From assembly GCF_035582795.1 (NCBI RefSeq), contig NC_134365.1:135993077-136057076 (forward strand): a stretch of 64,000 nucleotides of DNA, in the 5' to 3' direction. Within the stretch, counting starts at the first letter, position 1. Every line of letters begins with the position of its first letter. The position numbers were made by a program, and so were the translations under genes. Below are positions 48,516 through 61,250 of this stretch, piece after piece. The DNA comes from Mycteria americana (Eukaryota; Chordata; Aves; Ciconiiformes; Ciconiidae). The notes beneath the pieces are model-generated. The model ran no database searches. It saw nothing but the letters and a program-made list of their open reading frames with translations, and had not been told where the DNA came from.

Positions 48516-51500
48516 AGAAGTTCAGTCTAAAATGGTGCAATTCCCTCATTGCATCCACCCAGCACTGGAGGATTCAGAGACTCTTTGCTTGCTGCCTGCT
48601 TGCAGGAGCACCTGTGGAGGAGCCTCTGGGTAACCCCACCAGAGCTGCCAGCATCCTGCGCTCACAAACCACTCAGGAGCTCATCTGAGTGTCCTGCCAC
48701 ATCATTGCCACCCCATAGAGAAGATGGCAGAGGGTTCTTCCTGAGTGAGCTCAGCTCCATCTGCAAAGAGGGCATCTGGGATTAGTGGGCCATCTGAGCT
48801 CAGCCAGAGGTCAGACAGCATGAGGTACCACCACACAGGTACCCGCTGAGAGTTAGAGGGTGCCTGGGCTCGCTCACCTCCGAGGAGGGTGGCAGTGGCA
48901 GCGTGTGCAGGCACATTTATGCATACACATAGATTTGGCATTGTGCATACATGGTGTTATTCTCGTATACAGACATTATAATGGCCTAACCATCAGATCC
49001 ATCAGCCACGAAGAACTGTGCATTGTACAAATCTACATGGAAAAACCAGGCTTGCTATGGTATGAGGTGAGTGGGAGATTTTGGCTCAGAAGTTATACAT
49101 CCGCATATATGTGCCTGTAAGTACATATATTTATATGCACGTGTGTGTCTATATTTCATTAATATAAGCTGTATTATTATTATATTTAGGTAATTCTCAT
49201 CCCATTACTTTTATGGCTATATTTGTTAATTTAACATGTATCCTCAAGAGACTTTATTAACATTGGCAGGATAACCCTAACGGCTGTTGTGATGTCTAGA
49301 CAAAAGGAATTAAAGACACAGCAGAAACACTTACTCAATATTTCCCTTCTGTGGGAAGTTTCTGTCTCACTCTTGCAAGCCTTTTAATGTAACTTTATGA
49401 AGGATTTAATGTAATAACCAATGCGTGCTGTAATGGAATAAGTGTAAGCATTTTACATGTATTTACAGTTGGCTGAGCAGACTCTCCCTGCCTAATATCA
49501 AAGCCAATTTAATGTTGTGGGTTTGAAATTAAACCAGGAATGTTAAGACTCTAGGACTGTCATTGCAAATGAAAAAAAAATCACATCAGTTAGACTGGTA
49601 CTATGGAAATCCTGCACTATTTTGAAAAGAAGCAAAGGTAAACCCACCCTTTGAACAGCAGCAGACAGAAAAAGGAAAAAGCAAAAACTTGGGGTATCTC
49701 TGTGTGGGAAACATAATCCAGGGAAGATCCAGGGATGCATAGATTCTAGGTCAGAGAGGACCATTATGATAAAAGTCTTGTTTGAGTTCCTACCAAACCA
49801 CCAGACAAAACATCCTGCTGCATCCTCCTGTCATAGTTGCTGCAAGAGAATTAATGGGAGGAGGCACTGACAGCTCTCTTTCCAAATTTATGTCTTGATT
49901 TTTCTTCTCTCACATCTTCCAAGTTGTTTGCATTAAGGTGTCTTCTAGAAAGAGGATGTGAGGTTTGTGAATGAAAGGCAGTTAAGTCAGAAGATCGTAA
50001 TGAGAAGTCAGGAGAAAAGAGGAAGATAGAAGGGCAGCTCAGACAGAAGAGGAAGGATATGATAGAGTGAGGAAGTCCAGAAGAATGTGAGGTGCAAAAG
50101 GGATATGTCAAAAGATAAAGAGATTTTGAAAAATTTCCATAGTTGTGAAGATTGAGCTGAGTGAAACTGGTCCGAGTCTCCAACAAATAACTTCGACAAA
50201 ACATTCACTGTTGGTTCAGACTAACTAGCCTCTCCTTCCTGGGGCTATGCAGGAGGTGTTTTGATAGAATAACTTCATTAAAATTGAAGACAAAACCCAC
50301 GTTTCCAGCAAGCTCTGTTCCCTGGTATTGTCATCCCTTCCCTTCTTTCTGGAGTGAAACCACCTGCTTCATCTCTCTCCTTTCACTGTCCGTCTCAGCT
50401 TGGAAGACCCCACATCGCATTGTGGGAGGCTTCAATCTCTGCTGTGTCACAACCTGGCTCTGTGCCTACACGCTGACGGGCTTTTTGGCAACATCCTGTT
50501 GCTTCCACCCCGTACGTTCCTCTGCTAACACCATGGGCAGATGTTACTCTAACTGCTACACCCTCCTCCACTGATTGATTACATATCTGAAAATGTGAGG
50601 ACAATGAAGGAAAAATAAATGTCACTTGGCTTTGGAGATCCTCTCATCTCTATCTTTTCCAGCAGAGAAAAGAATGTAGCAAAACCAGGAAGAGGAGGAA
50701 TTTAGATTACTAAGTACTGGAGTTTTATTGTCCAGATCTTTTGATATAGAAAACATATAAACTAAAAGAGTGATATACAATTAATGAAAAGAAACACAGA
50801 AGAAAAGAATGAAGCCAAGGTGGAGAGCTTGGAGAAAGGTATCTGTCTGGTTTACATATGCTGTACTGTTAAATAGTTTAAAGATGCATTTTGTTGTGAA
50901 AGCTAGGAATACTTTTGCCAAAAAGATAAAACTCCAGCATGACCCGGATTATGAAAAGGCTTTCCCCTGGCCTTACTAGAAAAGACAGTTGATAGCGGTT
51001 TGGAGGCTGTTTGACAGCTGGGAGCACGGGGCTTAAAATGATCTATTTTTTCTGGACTTGATTTTGTGGTTAGAGGCTACATTGTCATGACAGCAAACCT
51101 CAGAACACATGTAATCCAAAACAAAGCCACTAACCAATTTACAAATGCAACTGAATGCAGGATTGTTCAGAATGCCTATGTAGACTGGGGTAAACTGTGC
51201 CCCAAGTCTTTATCAAAGATAATAAATTCTCCAAGATTTCCATGTAAATTCTCAAAACACATGCACGTGTCAATATATATGTTACACAAACGTTTTTTAA
51301 ATGCATGAAATGAGGAAAAGAAAATAATACAAAAGCAAATCAAGATGCCTGAATGGTTTTGTAGCCAATTAATTTAAATTTAATTATCACATTTCCTGTC
51401 TGATTCTCGCACCAGTTGAAAACTGATGTAATGGAAATGCTGTGGTAAATTTTGAGACTCTGAGATAGTAACACAGATAAAAGCTTCCACTGACTGTTTC

Positions 51501-54500
51501 TCGTGTGGTCATCTTAGTAGTACAGGTATATTTTCCAGAGGAATTGTTTCAAGATGTCTGCAGACTCAAGAAGGCAAAATATAATCTAGTGGATTGGAGG
51601 TATTATTTTCATGATGGTAAACAATAAATATACCTACCTTTGTAAAGGTGTCTACTTGGGTCATCACAAGAGCAACTACCTCCATGGAGCACTTTTCATG
51701 TAAAATCAACTGTGAAAGTGAAGACTCTTGTGGGGACTAGAAAGAAAAGTTTCGATTCTTAAGAACAGGTCTGAGTAAATAATTTTATTCTTGAGTGATG
51801 AGGTAGTAGGTCTCTCTATCCTATGAAAAGGTTAAAAATTCAGCAAAAAAGGTAGCTCTAAAATACTTTACATCATTCATAACTAGAATAAGTTAACTGT
51901 GTTCTTATTCGGTATTTTTCTCTACTTGTAAGTACTCTAGAAAAGCAGTATGGTCTTCATGTTGTTCTTGGATGGTGCCCAAATGAAAAAAGTAGGTAAA
52001 CCAAGAAACTGAAAATAGCCAGTATAATCTTCAGACAAAAGCTTGCCAGAGGCACCTGTGTATAGCTGTCCTTTTCCCCGTTTTCTGAGAAAATCAATCC
52101 AACCTTCCCTAGCATCTGAACACTTCAGGTTTTGCCTACTAACATACTTCTGCTTTACAGATTGTTTTTTTCTTCTTGGCTTTCTTAGCCAAAGCGAAGT
52201 CTGGAATTTTCCTGGACTGCTCTAATCCTGAAAAAGTGCTATTAAAAGATTTAGTACAGTTAAGGGACAAATAAGTTAGTGTTAAATATGTAGTGAAGTC
52301 AGCTAAAACTCTGGTAACATTTCCTACAGGTCTTAAGTAGCATTTAAGAATCTTTTCTCCGTGCTTTTGAATTTAAGTTCCCAAGGCAACTCCCTGCTGT
52401 AATACTGAGGGTATCCAAAAGATGATTCTTCCAACAGTGTAGCTGACTCTGCAAGAAACAAGCTCGGTATCAATTTCCAGGGGTATTCTGAGAAATCAGA
52501 AGTGTGTATAGGACTGAAATAAATATTTCTCTTTAGATTCTGCATAAAGCACTCTAATACCCACAACTTAAAAAGTATTAAAAATACTGTTTTTTATTGA
52601 CTGATTCCATTTCTCGGTAGACGTGGGGGTAGGTGGCATCCTGTCTCTGTTTTCCTGGAAAGCAGAACACAAGGACCCTCTCCAATGTGCTGTTTACACA
52701 TACCTCGCCCTGGCAGAGGTTAGCTTCACTCCGTATCTGAGCGGGAACTGATGAATCAGCACTCTGTTATCAGCACTGTTTAACACAACAGCTGCCTCCT
52801 AAGAAAGCTCAGTTACCCACTTCTTCCTGTTCCAAGCCAACAATAATGAAATCAATTCACAATGTTTATGTAAGCAAAATTTTGAATTCAGAAAGGCAAT
52901 TTACATTCAATTAGTCTCTGTTTCAACCAGTCCAATTCAGAACTGTTGTCTGATCAGCAGGTCTCTCCAAAGATATCCATGCTCCTGTTGTTGGTAAGTC
53001 TGTTCATCTGATCGTATCACCTGCCAGCTCAGCCTGCAGTGGTTGTTCCCCCTTGTAGACTTCCGGAGCAGCAGTAGCTCTGTGCTTGTTATCCCCTGCA
53101 CTTTTGGGACATGAATAAGTTGCCTACGACTCCGTTGCTTGTATGTAGCATGGCTACCTGTCATGGTACAGCTGCTGTTTGCAACCATTTTTCCATCAGA
53201 GGGGGTTTGTTTTGTTTTGTTTTATCTGTCTTCTAAACACCAGGCAGTCCTAGGAAGTAAGAATCACTCTGATTGTGCTCTATTATAAAGACTCTGACAA
53301 ATAACTCAAACTTTGCTCCCTTTTCCCCCAAACAATACACAGGACTGTCTCTGTAACCTGTGGATACAGAGGTTATTTTATCAATTACAAGCATCTGGAT
53401 TGTAAATTGAACATAAAGCTGATAGAAAATTCATTCTGTATGACACATTAGACAAGTTATGTGAGGTATGCCCTGTCAGGGCCATACACCATTTTGATTT
53501 TCAGTTCTCAGCTGAACTAGTTTTCTAAAGGTGATGGCATATGCTTTCTCGGTGTCATTCTGTCATTTAATAGTGCTAAATATGCACCAGTGTCCTGAGC
53601 GCCTTTACCTGATTCCTCCCTTTTTTAAATGTACCAGAAGCTGTTGACGATGTCACTGCTCACATGAAACCTAACATACAGATATATGGATATAAATAAT
53701 GTATGTACACATAGAATTGGCCGTTCTTAGCTATGCTTTTTTCCTAAAACACAGTTGTGGATATTTTAATATTGCAGCAATGAGTCATCACCACCATGGT
53801 GCTTTTAAATGGGATTCCAGCTAGCACTGACTGTTCCTTCTCTGTCTGACAGGGGCTTGTGAAGATGCCGTGCTAGCTTCTTGTTCTGCTAATGTGCTGT
53901 GTTACTTGCTACTGTGTCTCATCCTCAGCAGCAGCTCTGGCACTCACAGTCTACATTTCCTCGGGCAAGGTTGTTTTTCATTGCTGGCTTTTAAAAACTG
54001 ATTACCAAGTGTCATATAGTCAAGCTCCAAAATGTGCTTTATTCTATGTTTATCAATGGCCTGAAAGGTGTTTCTATAAACTCCAGTTTTCTAACACTAG
54101 TACTGTGCTCAGTTTACAGACATTTGTAATTGAAAAAAAAAAAAAAATCTGTAACCATGGGATACAGAGACAGTGTGTGTGTTTGTTGGGGGAGAAAGGT
54201 GCATGAGGTTGAGGTATTCAACTCTGGCATGCATTTTATGCGCATGACACCCACTACCCTTCCGTAAGTAATACGTAAAACTTTTTATATGCATGAAGTA
54301 TGTTTCAAGTTGTCTGTTCTTGCATAAACCACTGGAATTCATTATTACACTTCCTCTCATATCATCTATCAACTTTAGTAAGCCTCTCAGTTTCTCGAAC
54401 ACATTTACATTATATGTATCCTTTATTTAGTAGTCATCGTTGCATACTAGTACTTCCAAGCTTCTTGTTCAGGTAGTTTAACTAGGCAAATATTTCTGTA

Positions 54501-56904
54501 TAAACAGCAAATTCCATTACAAAAGTTCATCTATTTATCTTCTCTTCAAACTGCTTTCTGATTGTATTTTAAAATAAAAAAATTCAAATAAAAGGATGCC
54601 AAGTGTTGGGGCTTTCAGATATTAAATAATTGTGAAAGTTGGCAACACTCTGGAATAAGAAGTTTGTAGTACATCATCCTTCTATATTCCCTAACTTATG
54701 ATTTCAGACGTTTCTGCTTTAGTCTTTACCAACTCCTTAATTCTGTAGGGAAGTGAAATATTCCCTGACAAATTTTGTTTTTCTGAAAGCAAACTGCTGC
54801 TATAGCAATATCTGATGGCTCGAATTTAACTACAGTGGAGGCTAAAGGAGAGCAAGATATTTTAGAATATAAATCATCCCTGTAAAATTACTGAACATGC
54901 TGTTTATTAAACAAAAGAGGCTGGGATTATATTTAATTGGAAACTTTCCTGTTACTGAAATCTTCTTTCTTTAGTGGAATCTACCAGGTCATGTTTTCTA
55001 TTTAAAAATATTTGCATATCTCTTCCAGGGGAAAAGTATGTATAGTTTCTTTAACTGTATTCTTACGTATGTGTAACTAAGCAGATGAGGTTGGCCTCGG
55101 AGTACGCAAGGAAGCCACTGGCCTGGGTTTGTCTTGCCTAGATCATTTCTTCTGGGTACTCTGGTATAGCTGCCCTGCAAGGGAGGGCTAATGGGAGGGA
55201 AAGAAATGCGTTAGTCTGAAGGTGGCACTCCGTTCCCACCTGGTGGCTGGGCACTCCTGCTCAGACAGCAGTTCCCTTTGTCCCATAACCCTGAAAGAAA
55301 GTCCCCTGGTATCAGTGCAATGCTGGGGGAGAGAGAGGGCTTGGCCAATACATCTGAGTTAGTTGTTTTACTCTCCGCAAAGACATTTGGCCAGGTGAAA
55401 AGAAATCCATTTGCAGAAAAAACATTATTTCTTTTGTGACTAGATATAGCATTGCAAATATTTGCCTTCATCTGGTATCCCAGCCTACGGCTGCCCCTGG
55501 CCTGATGGGAGCCTCCCGACTCCATCTCCCAACCCGCCAGCTAAGTCACACTGGCACTGGATTGAAATATTCACAACATTTGAAAACATCTACATACAGG
55601 TCTATACAATCTATATAATGGAGCATGGCCGTTGGACATCCTCAGGCTAGCAGCAACCCAGTCGGTTTTAGGACCAAAGGCAGTATGGTGTCAGTGTGGA
55701 CTCTGCTTAGGTTAATTAGCTGTGCTAAGAAGTAGGGCTGATTTAGCTCAGGGGCAGTGTTGCAAGCTACAGAGCTTTGTGGAGCATGTGATGCCACACA
55801 GCTATATTAGAACTTCTGGGAGCTAGTTTAGAGGTTTTTGCTCCATACTATATGGCACAGGGTAGACATTACCCTTCAGTCCCAAAGAGTGTGTAGTGAT
55901 GTGCAGTGATACCATGAAGTAATGGGCCAAGTCATTTGTACACCTTCACCTCCCTCAATCTCAGAGCTGGATTTTGTAACTATTATATTAAATGTTACTC
56001 CACAAAAAAGCACTGTCTGTGCCAGGAGCAAGGTGTTACTCAGCATCGTGGCAGACTCCAGTCAAGGATGAACAGTTGTTTTCCTCATTTTTTGTTCCCA
56101 GCAAAGAAGTCAAGGAGAGTGCAAGTGGCCTCTATCTTACACAGGAGCTGGCTGAAGTCTGCATGTTGGTCCGTCTGACTAGGGCAGTGTATCCATAAGA
56201 AGGAGTCTAAGAAAATTCTTAGATTGAAGAATCAGACATCAAATTCAAAACAAACTGTATTTTCAGTTTTCATAGTCCTAACATTAATATAATGATGACA
56301 ACAATTAAAACATTTTTCTTCAACTGGTAGCCTAACTTAAGTACAGACCACCATTAAAAATAAGTGACTATGTATGTTCCATGTTTGTATAGCACAGGAA
56401 ATAACTGAAGCTGCTATAAAGATACCACACAGAATCATAAGAATGACACTGTGAGGTAAGTCTTTATTTTAATGACAACAACTGTAAATATTTATCCAAC
56501 TATAAAAGACAAAGTCATGAACATCTTGACTATTTGGGAAGTAACGGTTCTCTTCTTTTTAAATATAGTACCTCGAATATGACCTTTTTTCCAACTGGTA
56601 GCTGGAAAATGCCTTTTATATCATCTAAGGGGTGCCTATGTTACATATTTAAAACACAAACCAAGTTATGGATAGCCTGTCAACAATATAGAGTCACTAA
56701 CCAATCCAGGAATATATTTCATGTAATTCTTACAATGAAATGGCTAAACGTATTTGAATAGAGCAAAGCACATTTGAGTAGAGAAGTTTAATGATCAAGT
56801 AGAAATAAAAAGCTTTCACAAAGTATTATACTCCTTTTGCTAAGACCAATCAACCACTGAACTCTCCCTCACTTGAATATTGTTCTGCTGTCAGCTTGTG
56901 TGCC
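48516..56904. other. Intergenic, no gene seen
   Basis: 8.4 kb without any recognised exon. The longest open frames have no family resemblance. The frame at 52937-53188 on the minus strand is the most protein-like by composition but cannot be assigned. Confidence 0.5.
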
Positions 56905-57010
56905 CCGTAGAGAGACCCAGGCTAGAAGGCACTGCTGTGATCCATCCTCCTCTCCCAGGACAGGGTCATCTATTCTTAAACTATTTCTAAGGGACTACTT
57001 TGAATGTATT
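56905..57010 (-). mobile_element. Possible very old CR1-type relic (antisense)
   Basis: gagacccaggctagaaggca followed by ctgctgtgatccatcctcct resembles the antisense 3' region of old CR1/L3-like elements. Weak, pattern-based call. Confidence 0.4.
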
Positions 57011-57889
57011 TGTTAATAATGGAAATTTTTATATGCCATGTGTGGGCTTCCTATGTAGTTCTTATTTCCAGTCCCATTCTTAGTTTACCAAATAATTTTT
57101 TCCACGAGTTCGTACTATTCTGTGTGTTTTTCACATAAATAGAGTTAAAATAGAGTTGCCAAGCAAGTAATGACTATAGTTAAAATAGGCTGAAGTGCTT
57201 ATTAGTGTTCAACTCAGGTGCTGGAGTGGGCAAAGCCTTGTTCAGGAGAATTTTACTTGCCTGAATCCCAAACTGGATGGCTTAAATGCAGCTGTTCCCA
57301 TGGCATGCCAGAAATAGTGGCTGTCCTTGTGGAATCTCCGACTGAATTGTGTAGATCCAGACGGATAATGCTAAACAGAGCTCATACAGTTAAAAGAAGG
57401 AGACATTGTTTGAATAAAACCCACCATTTTGATTAATGTCCTCAAGCACATTCACAGAAATTGGAAAAATTAATGAGTTCCTTGGAAACATCTGTGGTTT
57501 CTTACAAACTGGAAATTTGCAACACATACCAATATTTTGAAGATATCTGGCAAAATACTTCATGCATCTTTGTATTTTATAATATGAATTATTATTTTTA
57601 ATATGCTGTTATTTTTTACATTTTTTTCTTCCAAAACTATTCTAAGGAGTACAATCGGACACTAGCAACAGCACAGCACAATTCAAATTACCTTCTTAAA
57701 ACACTGGAAGTGATTAATAATGAAGGAAAACGGCTTACAAAAAGCCTTCAGTCTCAAGATGGGTGTGCCTGGACTCTGAGGTAGCCATATTGTCGTGCAA
57801 GGGGAACCACAACGAGTTCACAAGGAATCCTCTCTGAAGATGGAGTCCAAATCTGATATCCATACCGTGATGCTCAGGCATTACTCCCT

Positions 57890-59640
57890 GGCCTTGGTTT
57901 GTCCCTTACCAGTGCCTCGGAGCTGGCGTCGTGTGTCTCAGCGGTGCCACCAAGCTGAAGTGAGGCCACTCCAAGGACATGGGGCCGGGGCCGAGATGCA
58001 GCAATGGGGGGAGGAGGCCCAAACAGGCTGGTGTGGAAGAGCCCGTGCTGCCCCGCTCCCTGAGAGGCATGAGGTGGAGGTTGGGGTATCTCAGCAACTG
58101 AGAGGCCTCCCCCCGGCTTCTCCCCAGCGGGAGCTGCTGAGCGAGGCAGGCCCTGGGCTTGCAGCAGGGCGGGATGGGCTGGCGGCCATGTTAAGTGATG
58201 GCTAGCTATGCCTCCACCTCAGCGTTGGCAGGGAAACCGCCTTCATCCTCTGCAGTGCCCTCTAGATACTCAGGAGCGAGATTTTCTACTTTTGTTCCAC
58301 CAAACACGAGGTCACCCCTTCTTCTCCATCAGAAGATAGGAGAAGGAGACCTAAATAAAGGAGCCGCTGCTGTTGTCTGCCACCTAACCCTGGAGTTTTC
58401 TGGATGATTGCTCAAAGAGGACCTTCATTTTCTTTTGCAGCTGTAGGGAAAGCAGCAGTCTGCTGCCACATTATGTCCTCTTTGCTCCAAGACCCTGCCT
58501 GTTTTACCCTTTAGCGTTTCTTAGTATTCACAGTATTTTCAGCTATCCTGTTATATGTGTACCTTCCTCTCCATTCCCATCACCAAGCAAAGGTGCTTTT
58601 CCAGGGGATTACTTCACAGTTGCTGTTCTTCCCAAGACTGAACATATGTACTCGCTTAGAGGAAGGGCAAATTATTTTTTTCCGTGTCCTTCTGCATTGC
58701 CTTAATCTAGCTAGCAAGAGGTAGGCACCTGCCAGAGGCACGGCTGCAGCATAGACGCCGTGCTGGCTGGCTGCCATTTTGCGCCCGGCGGCCGCACTCT
58801 GGCTCTGCCCCCCGCCACCTCCCTGGAAGCCATTCCTACCGGCGGAGTGGCAGGGGTGAGGCCCTTCGCTGTCCCGGCCACCACGCCGCTCGCTTGCGGG
58901 GCGTCTTTATGTCTGAGTGTAAAATTAACTACTGTCTCTGTGTGCTCAGGACCCACTTCAAAGCCCTTTGAAATTGGTGGGGATTTTTCTACCCACTTCA
59001 AAGGGCCCTGGCTCGTGAGCATACAGCACAGGGTGCACCAGTTAATTTTTAAACTCCCATTACCTGACAACTTCTTGTAAAGTGTACCGGAGCGTAGGGC
59101 TGGGGACAAGCTTGCTGAAACAGTTGACAAGGCACAGCTGAACAACTGGGATTAAGGATTTCTTTCTTTACTGTTTATCAATTTTATGCCATGCACATGC
59201 CTCTTAATTGTTCCTTGTAATCATTTACCTGTGTTTTCTACTGTCCTGCACATTTAGTGCTTGGTTGTTCCCCTTGCAACAGCCCGCCCAGTGACGCGCG
59301 GGACCCAGCGAGGTTCTGGAGTACGTAGGACTTGCCTGAGCAGACCTTGCATTTCTGAGCAACCCAGAGGTTTAGAAACCCCTGCCGTGTTTGAGCCAGC
59401 CCGTACCACCGCTTGGGCGGCTCTGCAGGAAGCGCGCTGTCTTGGCAGGGAGCTGGGCGGCCATCCCGCCCTGCCTCCCTGCCTCCTTGCCTCCTCCGGG
59501 GCATGGCCCCCAAGCCATCTCCTCCACCACCGCTTGGGATGCTTACTGGCAGGAAGAGGAGAAGTTGTTCAACGGTGTGTAAAAGCTGCAGTTATATTTG
59601 TCTCTGGTTTGTGAGGTGTATAAAGATAGATATGGTGTGA
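57890..59640. promoter_or_regulatory. GC-rich cluster, possible promoter region
   Basis: Three GC-rich, CpG-containing patches (about 57,890-58,260, 58,730-58,900 and 59,265-59,560) in otherwise AT-rich DNA. Features include tgccattttgcgcc (YY1-like core at about 58,771), a good donor AGG|GTGAGG at 58856, and a TCF/LEF-like cluster at 58951-59003. An A-rich stretch (59643-59690) follows. No TATA box or known exon was recognised. Confidence 0.4.
58951..59003. promoter_or_regulatory. Cluster of three TCF/LEF-like motifs
   Basis: TTCAAAG at 58957 and 58997 and CTTTGAA at 58966, all matching CTTTGWW on one strand or the other. The first two form a perfect inverted repeat with a 2 bp spacer. The direct repeat ACCCACTTCAAAG recurs at a 40 bp spacing. 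Confidence 0.45.
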
Positions 59641-59642
59641 GA

Positions 59643-59690
59643 TTTAAAAAAAACCCAAAACCAAAACAAACAAAAAAACCCAAAAGAAAG
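59643..59690 (+). repeat. A-rich stretch with CCC interruptions
   Basis: An (A)nCCC(A)n-type low-complexity run directly after the last GC-rich patch. Confidence 0.75.
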
Positions 59691-59784
59691 CACATTCCCT
59701 TTATTTACTTTCCCAGGAGGACTTCATGTCTTTGCTTCATCCAAAGTCCTCTCCATCTCCCATTTTACATCCCAGCTCCAAGAG

Positions 59785-59815
59785 TAATAAAAGAAAATAA
59801 AAGAAAATAAAAGAA
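59785..59815 (+). repeat. Short tandem repeat AAAATAAAAG
   Basis: About three copies of a 10 bp unit. Confidence 0.85.
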
Positions 59816-59914
59816 TTTGGAAAGCAGTTTTTGAAGTAGTGAAGGTAAGCGAAGAAAATTTTATTTAAAGAGCAAGGAATAAATAAACATACCTCTGAAT
59901 TGAATTGTAGAGTA

Positions 59915-60045
59915 GTCTCCCAAAGGAGGTAGTGGAAATCAAATTGCTTGAATAATTTAAAACTAGACTGGACAAAGCACTTAATAATATATGGCAGAAA
60001 AGAAGCCTGCCTTGGCAGGAGATGGAGTGGATGACTTAATACATC
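59915..60045 (+). mobile_element. Old CR1 3' fragment
   Basis: ctcccaaaggaggtagtgga, then aaaactagactggacaaagc and ggagtggatgactt follow the order of the CR1 ORF2 end and 3' UTR (gaagtggtgga ... ctggacaaagc ... ggactagatgacc). Strongly diverged. Confidence 0.65.
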
Positions 60046-60253
60046 TTTTCCCTCGCTAGCCTGTATTATTTTACGGTTTATTACTGTGGATGACTCAATG
60101 TTAACAATGCTTAGTCTATTTTCTTACAACTGGTTGCCGCAGGACAGTGTATGACCATGTCATTATATTGTATTAATTATCCCCGGTTACCAGAAAGGCA
60201 CTGGAGGCGCTAAGCAGTGTTTATGCATGAAATATTGTGTGTCTCTGTTTTAG

Positions 60254-60358
60254 AGCTGCATATGTGAGAAGAATGGCAAAGCCATCTGTCAACTCCATAC
60301 ATCATCCTAAAAAGGCACGATACATGTCATACATCGCTATCATGCTTTTTGCATCATC
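60254..60358 (+). CDS. Candidate exon with signal-peptide-like start, gene unknown
   Basis: A 105 nt segment between a strong acceptor (gtctctgttttag) and a strong donor (GTAAGT at 60359). ATG at 60273 in excellent context (A at -3, G at +4) opens 28 codons plus two bases: MAKPSVNSIHHPKKAR followed by hydrophobic YMSYIAIMLFAS. This looks like the n-region and core of a signal peptide. The frame is also open upstream to the acceptor, so it could be an internal exon. Synteny (PDHA1 neighbour on the opposite strand) would predict ADGRG2 here, whose first coding exon encodes a signal peptide, but I see no sequence identity that proves it. No continuing exon was found before 64,000. A chance splice-site pair remains possible. 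Confidence 0.25.
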
Positions 60359-60849
60359 GTAAGTTCCAGCAAAACTCTTTGTGGAGTGTTTTCTAAAGCA
60401 TTGAAATTGGTTTTGTACCACTAAACATAAAGCTCACTTTGCTTTATTTGTCACAGTGTAACATTGCGGAGCTCTGTGAGAGAGGGGAAAATACAGCCTG
60501 CATTGCTTCTGAAGTGGACCCTAGATAAAATACTATATTCACTTTAGAAGTATTTATAAATGACATTAAAAGCGACCAGCACCTGCTGTTCTATCTTATT
60601 TGGCCATAAGGGAACTTCACATCTCCTTACATGAAACACGCTGAGAAGCATGTGGGCAGAGATACTCCATTACAGGTTTAGGAAGTGTTTACTGGACATT
60701 GGGTAAGTCAGAAGGTAAATTACTGGGGAAAGACCGGACGTAAACCAAGAACTACACAACTATGACTACACTCATCATGAAATCTGTACTATTAAGAGGA
60801 CAGACAAACACTGATCAGATAAACACAAATGACTGAAATATAGGAGAGC

Positions 60850-60895
60850 TTTCCTTGGTTCAGGGGGTGGACTAGATGAACTCTAAGAGCCTTAC
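60850..60895 (+). mobile_element. CR1 3' UTR scrap
   Basis: ggttcagggggtggactaga followed by tgaactctaagagcct resembles the CR1 3' UTR motif gg(t)tggactagatgatct. Short and weak. Confidence 0.4.
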
Positions 60896-61019
60896 AGGAG
60901 AGAAGAGAAAAAGACTCAGTTTAGAGAGGAGCAGACAGGATACACAATATAAAAGTCTCTAAATATTGAAAAGAAAAATTATATAGCATCTTCTACACGT
61001 TTCTTTTATGTAAGAGCAA

Positions 61020-61250
61020 CAGACTTGCAGGAAGGGAAGTGTAAGTTAGACACATGGAAAATCTTTCTGATAGTAAGAATACTGAAGAACTGGAATATTT
61101 AGCTTGGATAGTATGAAATACTTCAAAGGGATACAGACAAATATCCATTTAGAGTGATTTAGGTGCATTTGATATTACTTCAGGCCAAAGTACACCAGGT
61201 GATTTCTTTATATTCCTTTCAGCCCTGCTGTTTATGAATTTGTGAATCAA
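61020..61250 (+). mobile_element. Ancient CR1/L3-like 3' fragment
   Basis: Order: ggaagtgtaagttagacaca, then aatctttctgatagtaagaa (CR1 '..ttcttcctgacggtgagag'-like), gatttaggtgcatttgatat, caggtgatttctt, and tttcagccctgctgtttatg. This is the end region of old CR1-type elements. Confidence 0.55.

Noticed and set aside
52937-53188. 83-codon minus-strand frame with protein-like composition
   Set aside because: Isolated, no recognised motif and no neighbouring exon. Length is within chance for this window.
57795-58205. 136-codon frame in the GC-rich patch
   Set aside because: No recognisable domain or conserved block. Openness is explained by base composition.
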